A stretch of DNA of 64,000 bases, taken from NCBI GenBank assembly GCA_900708905.1, contig CAADRB010000004.1:3406274-3470273 (forward strand), written 5' to 3'. The position numbers were made by a program, and so were the translations under genes. Shown one piece after another: positions 12,101 through 22,502 of this stretch; position 1 is the first letter of the stretch, and the number at the start of each line of letters is the position of its first letter. Below the pieces are notes generated by a model that saw nothing but the letters and a program-made list of their open reading frames with translations, was not told the origin of the DNA and made no database searches. This DNA is from Hymenolepis diminuta. Its lineage: Eukaryota > Platyhelminthes > Cestoda > Cyclophyllidea > Hymenolepididae.

Positions 12101-15100
12101 GTGACCAATATGAAAGAAACATACATCTTACTTAATTTCAATGAATAGAAAGCTTTTTCCATCAAAATCCACATATTCAGAATTGTACGTTCGGGTTCAT
12201 TTTCGTCTTGCTTTGTGGAAGCCATTGCGTGTAATTGACTATCAAGTGTTATGAGCTCCTGATTAAATTTAACGGACAGGATAATTCCAGCTTCGTCTGG
12301 AGTTAAATACCAATCAAATCTAAAAAAAACAAATAACACTCTAAGGAAATCCACTAGATCATTTATATTAGATAGCGTGAAGAGTATGAAGCGTATAGAA
12401 CGACTATGCTACCTAGGAAGAAAACAGCCGACTTTGACCGCATTATTTAATAGACATCCACTAAATCTACTGATGTATTCTAAATCCTTCCTCTCCTACC
12501 AGCAATAGAGCACGTTTAACATCAGCGTGGTAATTAATACCAATTAAACATTTCATTATTGTGTAGATGGAACTGTATTCATTACTCCGGAAACGAAAAC
12601 CTTCCAGTGTCTTAAAAAATATTCAACCTTAAACTGACTATCTAAGAGTAGAAGATCACCGATCTTTAAAAAATCTTTACTCTTTTTCAGCATCTGATAA
12701 TCACTCTCACCTCAAGAGGTGAACTTGCACTTAATGAATGGATATAAAAAATCAGTCAACAAACAAACACCACTTCAGAATGCCTCTTCATCGAAAACGG
12801 GAGAATTAAAATACATTTTTCTCATCGGTTTTCGAAAGAGCACGAGAAGGTTATTAAGTCTTGCAAAGATGATACCCTTAAGATATTTAATGATAAAATC
12901 TCCAAGATACAACCCCGCTCTTTATAAGACAGAACTTGTACGACGAGAAAGGTTTCCAGTAATAGAAATCCGTTAATTAACAACTTAAGATGAATCCAAC
13001 CAAAATTATGACTATTCATAATGGCAATTAACTCTCTTAACGGAAATTTATCAAAATGAACAAATAAAAATTTACGTTGGTTTTAGTGGGAGAGTCCGTC
13101 CGATTTGAGGTGGCGGCAGAATATTCATTCTTGGTGTTAGAACTGAAAAAAGAGAAAATAATCAAAAATAAAAAACAAAGGCGAACAGTTCGATGAAGGT
13201 TCTGGCCTATTCGATGGTACGAGACTCCCCTTCTTTAGACGCGATATCATGTTGAGGCTGATGTAAGCATGGGCCTAAAATATATTTAAGAAATGATGAA
13301 ATCCTTTCCCTTTAAAAACGTTACGTATAAAGATAAAGAGTTAAAAAGGAACATACACATCTAAATGGTTCTGTGGCGTCTGTTCCAGCGTGTTCAGCCA
13401 AAATTTGGGGTCCACCTGGATGATACTCTAGGAAAGGTGTGACGTCGTATACTTCCGCTGAACAGAAAAAAGAAGAATAACAGGTATTGAAAACACAAGA
13501 CACCACGAAATATACAGGATGCGTAAGGCATCTGAGGTCGTTTATATTTTTTACTTTTGTAATTAAACTAAATCGATAATAATTAATGTATTTTTTTATA
13601 TCAGAAGACCTCACGACAGATACTACAATGACTAATGAAATGAAAAGACACGCTGTAATAATGCCTATGAAAGCAGAAGACAGCAATTTAGAAATTGCAA
13701 GACTCCTATAAGTCCCAAAATCTCTACTTTGCGAAGTTAGAAAGGAGCTGAATAAAAACAATGGAGATGAATTGGCCACGAGCAAGAGAAAAGAGTTTTG
13801 TCAACTCTCTGCTGACTCATTTACTCAGAATACCTGAGTTTGTGAGAAGAGTGTATGGCATGGCATGATAGACGAAAATCTTGGGAAGTCAGCGCGAGAC
13901 ATTTTACCAAGAATCTTAAAGTGTCTGAAGGAACAATAAGGAATGTTGCTCATCAAGACCTCGGACACAAAAAAATACGTTCTTAAGCGAAGCCAGTTTA
14001 TGCCGACAAAAACAACTCAAGAGAATCGTTTAATGCGTGAAAAATCACTCTTAAACAAACTGAAGCGCCCAAAAGAACGGCCATGCCTTAAGTTTTCCTC
14101 CAGCGAAAGAAAAAACTTCCACCAGGATCAAAAAGTAAATCCAAGAAATGATAGGCGACTAATGTGGGGGCAGACCCCACTGAAGTTCCAACTGTTATGT
14201 ACGCACGAAGTTTCTAGCAACGAAGCCGCCTTGAATAGACTGTAGCCAATGGAGGAAGACCCTATACCTTCCGACAAGATTCAGAAGGGATCCCATTCCA
14301 TAAAGATCTCAAAAACTCGAGATTGGATAGCCGAGAATTTTCATCATCATGTCAAACCAAACTTATGGCCGTCTCCTAACTCATCCGACCTTAATCCTTT
14401 AGATTATTACGTGTTGGACGGGGCGTAATAAAAAAGGAAGTTAATAAACATGCCCATAACACCAAATTCAACTCTCTGATGGAAGCAATGGTCCAAGCAA
14501 TGAAGGACATCAATAAAGACTACTTCATCAAAGCTTGCAGTCGATTTCGGACCTGAACTGAGTGGGTGATAGAAGAAGGAGGATATATAGGATAAAACCT
14601 AGGTTAAAATTATGTTTATTTGTTTTGTTCCAAGAAACTTTAAGTTTCAATCGTTAATAGCCCCATTTTCTGTTCCTCTAAAAGTGCTTAAGGTGTCCTC
14701 GATGCTTTCTACAGTTCAAAACAAGAGAGGTGAACAACTTAAGAGTGTAGGCCCTACTTTGATAACTATAAAAACAACCAGGAAGAAAAGGAAGGAAGGA
14801 AAAAGAAATTTAAAGATAAAAAGACGCGCAAATCTAAAATAGAGATGGTTTGGAAGAAATTCATGTCTACACGTGTTTAGTTAGGTATCATAACCTCAAT
14901 ATATGCCTAATCTAAACCTTCTTTTCTGTAACTGGGAGGAAGGAGAAAGAGTAAAATATGATGCGAATGAAGATTCATGTAGAATCATCGATTAGAATAG
15001 TGTTAAATCTACTTCAATGTTATGGTAACGCATTTATGCAGCACGCGAATATTCACATCAATAGACCAAAAATTCGGACAAAGACGTTATTGTATCATTT

Positions 15101-15603
15101 AATGGAATTTTCATGTCAATCCCCCGTCAAGCTCAAAAGGAAAAGAATCAAAGAACAATTTAGTTACAGAAGTCATTCAGCAATTTTGCTAACCCTTCAA
15201 TGGTTTAGTAATTAAGGAGAGGGTAGGGATCAAGAACGATTCCGAAATTAATAGACTTTCCACCTTTAAATCCCGCATCGAAATTAATTAAATAGGTGTG
15301 AAATAGACAATTTTCTAAATACCTGTAGAGCCACTCCGAAATGCCATCCACATATCCTCCTTTGTATTGTGTTTGGCCAATTCTGCTGCGGTTATAAGAC
15401 GGTTATCTGGCATGAAGCTCATGTATGTAGAGGACTTTTTAAAAGCATTCCAGTGACCTATCCCCCTAAAAAAAGAGAACTTGTAAAGGCGTTAATGTAT
15501 TGAGTTATACGGAAAATATAACATACCTGGCTCTAGATGTTCTATTATCTGATTGGAGTTGAGATTCAACTAGTATTTGTGGTGCTTGCTTATTCGAATC
15601 CAT
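9027..15603 (-). CDS. CYB5R4: Cytochrome b5 reductase 4 (b5 + CS + b5-reductase fusion), complete ten-exon gene
   Basis: Soluble flavohaemoprotein that passes electrons from NAD(P)H through FAD to its own haem. In vertebrates it is the ER-associated NCB5OR. Exons in transcript order: 15527-15603, 15323-15465, 13357-13457, 13187-13274, 13076-13142, 12132-12319, 11906-12094, 11286-11862, 9510-9686, 9027-9126. All junctions are GT-AG and in phase, giving 568 aa (human about 521). Cytochrome b5 domain, residues about 55-130, has HPGG (H86) and a second haem His at 109. CS domain is about 159-245. The reductase has RPYTPT (339-344), AGSGITPF (428-435) and CGPPGF (525-530). The start is the first ATG, just upstream of the b5 lead-in. 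Three introns are only 37, 43 and 44 nt, others 0.38-1.9 kb. The last exon is the least certain. I see no membrane anchor. Confidence 0.9.
9510..11862 (-). other. CYB5R4: CYB5R4 FAD/NAD reductase exons (8, 9)
   Basis: Exon 8 (11286-11862, 577 nt) holds the FAD lobe with RPYTPTC and the nucleotide-binding [16 protein letters not shown]. Exon 9 (9510-9686) holds [10 protein letters not shown]. Where most relatives read GQHVYLK before the FAD motif, this protein reads FLSHVYIRV, so the usual Gly-Gln pair is absent. The 1.6-kb intron between these exons (9687-11285) shows no other gene. Confidence 0.85.
11906..12319 (-). other. CYB5R4: CYB5R4 CS domain exons (6, 7)
   Basis: Exon 6 (12132-12319) opens [18 protein letters not shown], matching the DWFQTDSLVTIAIYTK start of the vertebrate CS (p23-like) domain. 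Exon 7 (11906-12094) continues the beta-sandwich and the linker into the reductase. The intron between them is 37 nt (12095-12131); the next is 43 nt (11863-11905). Both preserve the reading frame exactly. Confidence 0.8.
13187..15465 (-). other. CYB5R4: CYB5R4 cytochrome b5 domain exons (2, 3, 4)
   Basis: Exon 2 (15323-15465) carries the lead-in WNAFKKS and the b5 start [17 protein letters not shown]. Exon 3 (13357-13457) has [14 protein letters not shown] and AGTDATEPF. Exon 4 (13187-13274) starts [11 protein letters not shown], which lines up without gaps with the vertebrate QVHRWVNYESM, so H109 is the second axial haem ligand. Exon 3 ends at TGT before GTATGT and exon 4 begins after TTTTAG, which keeps phase 0. 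Confidence 0.85.
13868..14600 (+). mobile_element. Degenerate mariner-family transposase relic in a CYB5R4 intron
   Basis: Reading across frameshifts and stops on the plus strand gives mariner transposase landmarks in the right order. These are an N-terminal helix-turn-helix match ([19 protein letters not shown], about 13915-13970), the catalytic-core block around [18 protein letters not shown] (about 14360-14415), and the C-terminal block FIKACSRFR followed by EEGGYIG and a stop (about 14525-14590). The element is inactive: the middle third is broken by several frameshifts. It lies antisense to CYB5R4 inside the 1865-nt intron 2 (13458-15322). The AT-rich tail after 14600 with AAACTTTAAGTTTCAAT could belong to the 3' terminal region. 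I could not define both terminal inverted repeats or a TA duplication. Confidence 0.85.
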
Positions 15604-17159
15604 TTGAGTACGAAAAACGTTTGCGAATAGCAATGGTATGGAGGAATTCGCTGCGAATGATTGGATAGATAAGTATGCATTTATAAAAATATTTTTTCAA
15701 GAATTTTTAAATAAAAAATACTACTACAAAAACATACATTAAATGTTTTTTATTATTTATTTTGACATAGCCGCACTAACTCAGATTAACATAAACTTCT
15801 AAAGGTCAAGTAAAATCATACCTTTATTTCTATTATCCTAAGACAAAAGAAATGTGTGGTCACTTATTTATATATCATCGATTAAATTTTTATATTTCCA
15901 TTTAAAGTGGAATTTCTAAAATGAATAAGTTTGTTCCTGCTGGATGATCCTTGATGATTTGTAAGGTTTGCGTTTATTGCAGAAAGCCGACCGAATGAAT
16001 AAGGTCTGTTATTATGTGAGACTATATTTCGTTTTTTCCAACCCAAGTGATTTCTATCTAACTTTGACAATCCTTGCATATCTGTCTTGGCTACTATGTG
16101 TAGCTGGGAATGTAAGTCCCTTATGAGCAAATGGCAGTCAAACATGTCCAAGTGATAAAACAGTAGTTCATTATCAAGAATACATTATGTATTTATCGGC
16201 TAAGTTTGTGTAAATTATTATAATGGTGACGTATTTTATTTTAATATAAGTATATCTTTAGAAATACCTTGAGAAACGCAAACGAGTAAAACACTATTGC
16301 TGACTCACTTGTCTGTATTTCAAAATTATCTGCTGCTGATATATGTTTAATGTTTATACAAATAACTCGATTAATGTGAGTGTACCATCTGCTCCACATT
16401 CTATTACTAACTCATCTTTCATGGTGATACGTAAGCAGAGATATGCTAAAATCTTTCAGCTTAATGCATATTCTGCTGTACAAAATAAAATAGGAAGTAG
16501 CTGTATTTCACATTAATCAAAATTTGAGTTGTAATACTTCAGTTATTGGCGCAATTTCATGCTCTTCCCTGTCATCACAATTTGAAGAGATCAAGCATAA
16601 TCAAATCATTGAAGTAAAGTGTCATAGGATTTTTATCTGAATGATAGTGAAATTATTCAAATTATTACGGAAGCATATTTTCGTCAGTCCATCAATTGCA
16701 CTCATATATCTTTCAAAACGAAAACGACCCCACCCTCATGCTGTGCCTTAAAATTATCGGAAAATTTTGAAAACTAAAAGTAATTTTTTTCCTTCAAATA
16801 TACTTCAAAAGAGTAAATCGCTGCAAAAAATGAATTTATGGAAAGGCAATTGCCGAAATAATAAAGGACAACAGCCAGTTAAAATGAAAATATTCAAAGA
16901 TTGTATGCAGCGCTTTAGTAAATCGGAGCGCATAAGAAGATTTTGCACTGGTACTGATAGGAAGTTGGTGATACAGCTTTAGACATATGGAGCCACAATG
17001 CGTGTACAAATTCTAAAATTATCTTTTATTTAAATTATCTGGTACGTGTAAATGCAATGGATGGTAAGCAAGAGTAGGAAGTTATTGTATCATATATGAT
17101 CAAAATTGTATTGTTTTATTAAGTAATATCGCATTTACCTGCTTTTTGATGTTCAGATT
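15604..17159. other. 5' flank of CYB5R4, no further gene seen
   Basis: This stretch holds the promoter side of the minus-strand CYB5R4 gene. I see no clear TATA element at a usual distance and no convincing exon. The longer frames (15882-16151 minus, 16767-16982 plus) lack splice or start support. Confidence 0.4.
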
Positions 17160-17164
17160 TGTAA

Positions 17165-17461
17165 CACATTCTAACTTTGACTTTCGTGATGTCAACATTA
17201 CACAAAGGCACAAAGATTTGGCATGAGTTAAATACCACAGAAAGGACGTGGAAAAGTATAGACCAAGGTAGCAGAATCTATTCTTTATCTTGGGATGAGC
17301 AATTCTCGAAGGTGATCTCTAGGTCACCTGTCGTTTTTATCAATGTGAGGTGCACGCTGGTCTATCTAGACGCAAACAATAATTTGTCTGTAAGCAAATT
17401 GAGCTTCAAATATCAATCCTATGTAGAAGATTTTGTCATGGTTTCCTTAATCTCAAGTTGA
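17165..17461 (+). CDS. Coding-like open frame of unknown nature
   Basis: Frame open from 17165 to TGA at 17459-17461; the first ATG is at 17189. The composition is unusually rich in Trp, Ser and charged residues (KGTKIWHELNTTERTW, SLSWDEQFSKV) for this AT-rich DNA. The same stretch is also compatible with a short exon in another frame after the acceptor TTTTTGATGTTCAG (17144-17157). A minus-strand 62-codon frame follows at 17463-17651. These compete, and none matches a family I know. It may be a fragment of an old gene. Confidence 0.2.
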   Translation, partial: HILTLTFVMSTLHKGTKIWHELNTTERTWKSIDQGSRIYSLSWDEQFSKVISRSPVVFINVRCTLVYLDANNNLSVSKLSFKYQSYVEDFVMVSLISS

Positions 17462-17712
17462 ATTATTTTTCTCTGGCATAACGAACGTTCTCATGCCTCA
17501 CCAGTTCAACAAAACAATATGGTCTCACTTCCCATATTGCACTGAGAACATCATTATCGATACGTATCCACTTATTCTTTGTTTCCAAACTTTTACCTAA
17601 TATAAACGCCTGTGCAAATACATGACAGTATCCACTACATTCCGCTTGCATTTACACGCACTCTATCACTTTGTACTCAATGAAGACCGTCACTAAACTC
17701 TGGCTTCTTTCT

Positions 17713-17725
17713 CCCCCCCCCCCCC
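17713..17725. repeat. Poly-C tract
   Basis: Thirteen consecutive C. Confidence 0.8.
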
Positions 17726-19084
17726 ATCTTGTTGTTATATACCCATTCTAAAGTTTCTACTCTCAAAAATAGTCTTTGAAAAATCAATATTACAATTAAC
17801 ATTTCACTGACCTCTATTCCAGTGACATCAGAAGAGAACTCCCAAATTCATTATTTCGAACTTATACTGTTTATTTATCTTTCCAGCTTGTATTCACTGG
17901 ATAAAGCGGATGTCGAACACAGGGCAATACGGCGTAGGTGTCATCATCCCTCTTCAAACATACACGGAGGAACTTATACATCTGTGAAACTACTTTTAAT
18001 GCAGACGATTGGGTCATGGGGAACGTTTGATTGCGCGCGAAAATTACTATTGATTTTCTAGATTTATTATTCGTTAAACAGAAAATCCTAATGTAATGTC
18101 AAGATCGGATTCCAGAGCAAGAATGAGAAAATAGCGAAAGAGTATATGAAGATTACACTCATATAATCTGATTGATCACATAAAATCCAGTTGCATTTTC
18201 TCCACCAAAGCCTAAAATTATAATAACCTCACGGCGTGATTCACGAACTGTTTTGTAGTTAAAGGTTGTGAGTATGTTTAAAACATCGTAATGCAAAAAC
18301 TAAGTTTCTGGACAATCTATTTAGCACTCAGATTTTCTAAAGATTGGGTATCAACGTACTTACAATGATACTCCACCCTCCACTTAACTGTTCGTTTATC
18401 AATCAAATGAGTAGTTTCACTCACTAAAGCTACCATTCTGGCCTTCCAATAGCAGTCATGATGCGCTAAGCTTTTACGTTTTTCGGATGGGAAACCAATA
18501 GAAATTAAAAATTAGAACAGAGAAGTAGAAGTTATCAAACATTTTCAGTTTACACTTGACTAAATGATTTTACGCTCTGTTTATCTATTGGGTAGGAAAG
18601 TTTTCAGTTTCAGTAAAATCTCTTAAACATCCCTTCTAGACAGTAACAGTCATTTCTATCCTATTTGTCAAACAAGTTTCATACGTAAATGGTTTTGAGG
18701 ACATATATTATTAAAAAAATACATCTATATAATCACTAAACCTAATCAAATTGATCGAATAAAATATGAATAGAAAGCAGCTGTTGTAGTTGAATAGGAA
18801 AAGACCAAAATTTTCGGAGAAAAGTGTGAAACTGCAAATCGTTTATATAAAAATGCACGCACTAGATTTCAGATGAATTTAGTAAGGTTTGGAGATGAAA
18901 TATATACCGATCACATTCACTATTTATTAGTCATAAAATGATTCAAGTGCTTTTAACGAAATTGTTGTCTAACACACGCATAACCCTTATTTACAAACGC
19001 AGACGTAGGGTGTGTCGACTGGATTGCTAAGTACTTTAAACCAATCCTTTGATCCATAATAGGTGAAGCTTGATTTGAGAACAC

Positions 19085-19092
19085 TATATAAG
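19085..19092 (+). promoter_or_regulatory. TATA element of the first Ig-like gene
   Basis: TATATAAG lies 96 bp upstream of the ATG at 19181. A TATTTAAG stands at the equivalent position of the second intact paralogue, 108 bp upstream of its ATG, and a TATTTAA about 119 bp upstream of the broken copy. Confidence 0.6.
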
Positions 19093-19141
19093 TGGTAGGA
19101 TTTTGAGTAGCTAGCATAAAATCACAATAGCTGATTTTCAA

Positions 19142-19154
19142 ACAGTTACATTTG
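19142..19154 (+). promoter_or_regulatory. Conserved leader motif, copy 1
   Basis: ACAGTTACATTTG, identical to 24658-24670 in front of the paralogue. It lies downstream of the TATA element, hence probably in the 5' UTR, 26 bp before the ATG, while the bases around it differ between the two genes. Confidence 0.5.
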
Positions 19155-19180
19155 GCCTTCAACTGCTAAACCGAATACTT

Positions 19181-19891
19181 ATGGCTTTCCAACCCCTTAT
19201 TCTGATTTTCCTAGCTGTACTCAGTGTTAAAGCTGATGTACATGATGAATTTCCTGAGTGGGATCCTATTCACTGGATTGTTGAGAGTACCGATTTAATC
19301 ACTTTGCCATGTAAGCATCCTGCGTATTATCCCTTCAATGACATCGCTAAAAACGGAAAGAAGGTTGTTTGGATTCTACCAAAGGACGCCTCTTACAGAC
19401 ACCTCTCAAATGGTTCGTCGGATGAAGGGTTCACGGTGCAAAAAGACTCACAAAACTTTGAACTTGTAATAAACAAAGAAAATATGAACTTACCTGATTC
19501 AGTTAACGGTATGTACGTATGTGCAGCTCTCGCTCAGGCCAATCCTGATGATGCTTCCAGCAATATCTACGCGTGGTACTATCTTCGATGGGGTGTAGGT
19601 CTCTACACTAATGTACCAGCAATGAACAAAGGATCCATTGGAGAGAAATACTACTGGTGCTTCACTTACGCCTGGGTCTCCTGTTTGGTTGCCATTGTCA
19701 TTATCGTCCTATTCTCTGTCACCGTTCACTTCCGCTACAAGGGTGGGGCAGTAGAGGAATCAGATGCAGATGGTGTTTATGCCGATGGTTTATCGTTTGA
19801 TGAAGCGAAGGAAAAGAGGAGATCCTCCTCAACTTCATCATATGGATACAGAAAGAGCAAAGATTTGGATAACTCCTATACCAAGGTTTAA
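19181..19891 (+). CDS. Ig-like type I membrane protein, paralogue A (intact, intronless)
   Basis: A 236-aa single-exon protein. A signal peptide (about 1-19, cleavage near SVKA|DV) is followed by a conserved HDEFPEWDPIHW stretch. Then comes one V-like Ig domain with Cys44 (TLPC), core Trp64 (VVWIL) and Cys114 in the classic GMYVC context. A juxtamembrane motif, YAWYYLRWGVGLYTNVPAMN, leads to one membrane helix (about 161-184) and a 50-residue cytoplasmic tail that is acidic, then basic and Ser-rich. It has a possible N-glycosylation site at Asn77. The tail ends SYTKV, which fits a class I PDZ ligand. Role unknown; the build suggests a surface receptor or adhesion protein. It is closest to the gene at 24717, with which it shares most of the ectodomain and membrane segment but not the tail. 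TATA and leader motif lie upstream. I do not recognise a named family. Confidence 0.9.
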   Translation: MAFQPLILIFLAVLSVKADVHDEFPEWDPIHWIVESTDLITLPCKHPAYYPFNDIAKNGKKVVWILPKDASYRHLSNGSSDEGFTVQKDSQNFELVINKENMNLPDSVNGMYVCAALAQANPDDASSNIYAWYYLRWGVGLYTNVPAMNKGSIGEKYYWCFTYAWVSCLVAIVIIVLFSVTVHFRYKGGAVEESDADGVYADGLSFDEAKEKRRSSSTSSYGYRKSKDLDNSYTKV

Positions 19892-20953
19892 GCGCAATGA
19901 TTTCTTCAAATATTTTTGTATCTTCATTAATACCTACTTCCCTGCTCTGTCATCCCAATTTACATTTGTTTGACCCTAATTGTACAGTATTTCATTAATT
20001 GATCATTCAAGAAAATTTTTACTGAGAACTTCGCTCTTTTTAAGATTTATTTCTGCTCTTTAGTAGTAAGCTGGTATAAAAGTAAAGCTAAATTTAACAA
20101 CCTTGATATTTCGAATTTTAAAGACTATATTTTATTTGTTTTAGACTGATAGCAATGTATTGACAAATAATTTATGTATTTAACTGCGATTTCTCGACAT
20201 TTTGATATTTTTATTATTGAGCACTATTTGCAAATTTTGCAAATAGCATAAAGGTATTTCCTTTATCTCGCTCTTAACACTTCATAACACTCTTTTTGGA
20301 TGAAAAAGTTACTTTAGCAGAAAACATTACTTTTCTTCATAATCAGTTGTTTAGTAACCTTAATGTAAAATACTAGGAGTATTTAACAAAAGCGATGAAT
20401 ATTTCTGCAAGAAGTGCTTAAACAGCAGAAAAACGCGAGGAAGGAGAAGGCGGCGAGGCACAGGAATACCCTCCCCACTGCTAAATAGAATGTGTTAAGC
20501 TATTAATTACTAATCAGGGTACCTATAAAGCTTTCATTCCAGGCCGCTAAATTGCCAGCCTTAATCTATCCATAGTTAGAAGTCGGTAGAGTTGTTGAAT
20601 TCGTCTTAGTGCAACTCATTATCAAAGGGAGACGAAGAAACGAGTCCGTACATACAATAATCCCAAAGCGGATTAGAGGAAAGCTCGTAACTTTGCTGGA
20701 CCGAAGTGAGGCTCACGCCTACACACGGAGTGGATTAATGGAGAGACCAACTTGGGAACTCAATTCGTCCGTTGGCTAGATCTGTTATATCTCATCGGTC
20801 ACTATCGCCCCATATGGAGTTCGGCAAATGTCAGATAAAGGGTAGCATATTCGCGTCATTTGTAATTATTATGTCTCTTGATTCCTATTCCTATCTTTTA
20901 TACATATTTGCCATTTTCACATTTGGGAAGGTAGGTAGGCACCTGACTTACAA
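19892..20953. other. 3' flank of paralogue A, then a GC-richer unassigned island
   Basis: The first 450 bp are AT-rich 3' flank without an obvious AATAAA. From about 20430 to 20800 the base composition is visibly GC-richer, with short open frames on the plus strand (for example a run including LLDRSEAHAYTRSG). This could be a worn transposon or retroelement fragment running into the assembly gap, but no domain is recognisable. Confidence 0.3.
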
Positions 20954-21003
20954 NNNNNNNNNNNNNNNNNNNNNNNNNNNNNNNNNNNNNNNNNNNNNNN
21001 NNN
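20954..21003. other. Assembly gap (50 N)
   Basis: Run of N in the sequence. Confidence 1.
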
Positions 21004-21027
21004 AATGCAAATGAGTCTATTTTTCGA

Positions 21028-21050
21028 CGATGTCGGTTTGATCGACATCG
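21028..21050. repeat. Short perfect hairpin
   Basis: CGATGTCG (21028-21035) and CGACATCG (21043-21050) pair perfectly across a 7-nt loop, 25 bp right of the gap. Confidence 0.6.
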
Positions 21051-21148
21051 ATAAACTTTCACGAGACTGACGTCATGAGATCAGTTGCAATATCGGTTTT
21101 TTGTTCACAAATGTATTTTGATTTGCACCTAAACACATTTTCTAAACC

Positions 21149-21180
21149 TCTACAAACCGTTAATTGTTACGGTTTGTAGA
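21149..21180. repeat. 12-bp perfect hairpin
   Basis: TCTACAAACCGT (21149-21160) and ACGGTTTGTAGA (21169-21180) pair perfectly across an 8-nt AT-rich loop. An outer AAACCT/AGGTTT pair (21144-21149 and about 21189-21195) could extend the structure with an internal loop. Confidence 0.7.
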
Positions 21181-22079
21181 AAAGAGAAAAGGTTTGTTTT
21201 TCATTTTCTAGGATTCTTATATATTTGGGCAATTTAGGAATAAATATCAAAGTAAAATTATGCACACATCACTATGACTACCGAGTTATCATTAACTGTC
21301 CCTTCTGCTTAAAAAAGATCTGTTTTCGATGGTGAGAAACATTGGTCCATTAACATCTCCAATGAGAGGATCACTACCTACTTTTCTCAGTGGTTGGAAA
21401 GAAGGAGACACTAGGTACTAGTGCATTATAGCACATTTATTTTGGCATCTTTCTATAAATATAATTTACCATGAAAGCGAGCCAAGCAAATATTCCTTAT
21501 ATTCAAATTTATAAGCATACCTTTAAATCCATTTGAATTCATTGGCATAAATATTTCCCGGTGGAACTTTGAGTTAAAATACATTGAAAGTGGTAGTTAC
21601 TGATCAAATGCGTTGCAGGTTACAGATACAACGAGAGTCGAAGTAATGAAATTATGACTGGACATTTGCCGAATTATCAAATTATCAAACTAAGATGAGA
21701 CAAATGGTATCGAATTAAATTGCATTTTTGAATTCATCCATGGTTGCTCTATTTGAGTAATCGCATTTAAAATCAGTCTCGATTATTGACATCGATCAAC
21801 AGAGGTAAAGAGACAGTAGTTCCTACAGATATCGAGTTATTTACGCAATTTCTCACATGATATAGACTTCCTCAATTAAATGTTACTTCGCTAACGTGGT
21901 CGAATTATTAATCAAGTCAAAAGTTAAGTCCTTGATTATTCTTACGTTAACTGTTCTAATAGATCACATCATATTTTATCAATTTACTATATACATAAAT
22001 ATGAAATGAATAAAAAAGCGGAATGAACATAAATAAGTCTAGCATTAGGTTACATATTAACCTGACTTGAATGCAAATT

Positions 22080-22502
22080 AAATCCTTTCCTTTTATCCAG
22101 ACTCGGAGAAATTCCCATTCCATATGAAAAACAGATACTATTAACATCAGAATCCTTTTCGTAAAGTGAAATACCAGGTTTGCATCAGGAGTACGTTTTG
22201 CTGATGGCATTCACTTACGATAGCACTGGGTAGACATAAATGACATCGACGGATTCAAAAACATTCACATCCTTTTTGTTAATAACGACAACCTTCTAAC
22301 TTCTATTTCGGACTGAGGTGCATGCATGAAGTTGATTTAGGAGAATCCATGAGGCCTTCTTAATTTGACTGCTGTTACTGAATGGGTAATATCTTGTATT
22401 AACAAGATAACAAGGCAGATTGGTCCAGTCTGTACTTTTAGCTAAACAGTGAACTGGATGCGACTGAGGAAACTCATCATATTCACTCTGAGAGGTGGCC
22501 AA
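22080..22502 (-). pseudogene. Inverted, broken paralogue of the Ig-like membrane protein family
   Basis: On the minus strand, 22296-22502 encodes YDEFPQSHPVHC, then STDWTNLPC and RYYPFSN, then KKASWILL. These match the N-terminal ectodomain of paralogues A and B, including the first Ig Cys and the core Trp. After stops and frameshifts the homology resumes near 22220-22290 (ESVDVIYVYPVLS against EAVDGIYVCAALA), where the second Ig Cys is replaced by Tyr. It continues weakly to about 22080 (SYGMGIS and KRKG against RWGVGLY and MNKG). There is no usable signal peptide and no recognisable membrane helix. It is a dead duplicate, in opposite orientation to its three relatives. Confidence 0.8.

Noticed and set aside
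14612..15215. Plus-strand frames after the mariner relic
   Set aside because: Lys/Arg/Ile-rich, no start or splice support, within the CYB5R4 intron and antisense to it.
17822..18061. 79-codon plus-strand frame with two internal CAG acceptors
   Set aside because: Partial coding look (LYSLDKADVEHRAIR before GTAGGT), but alternative boundaries conflict and nothing links it to other exons.
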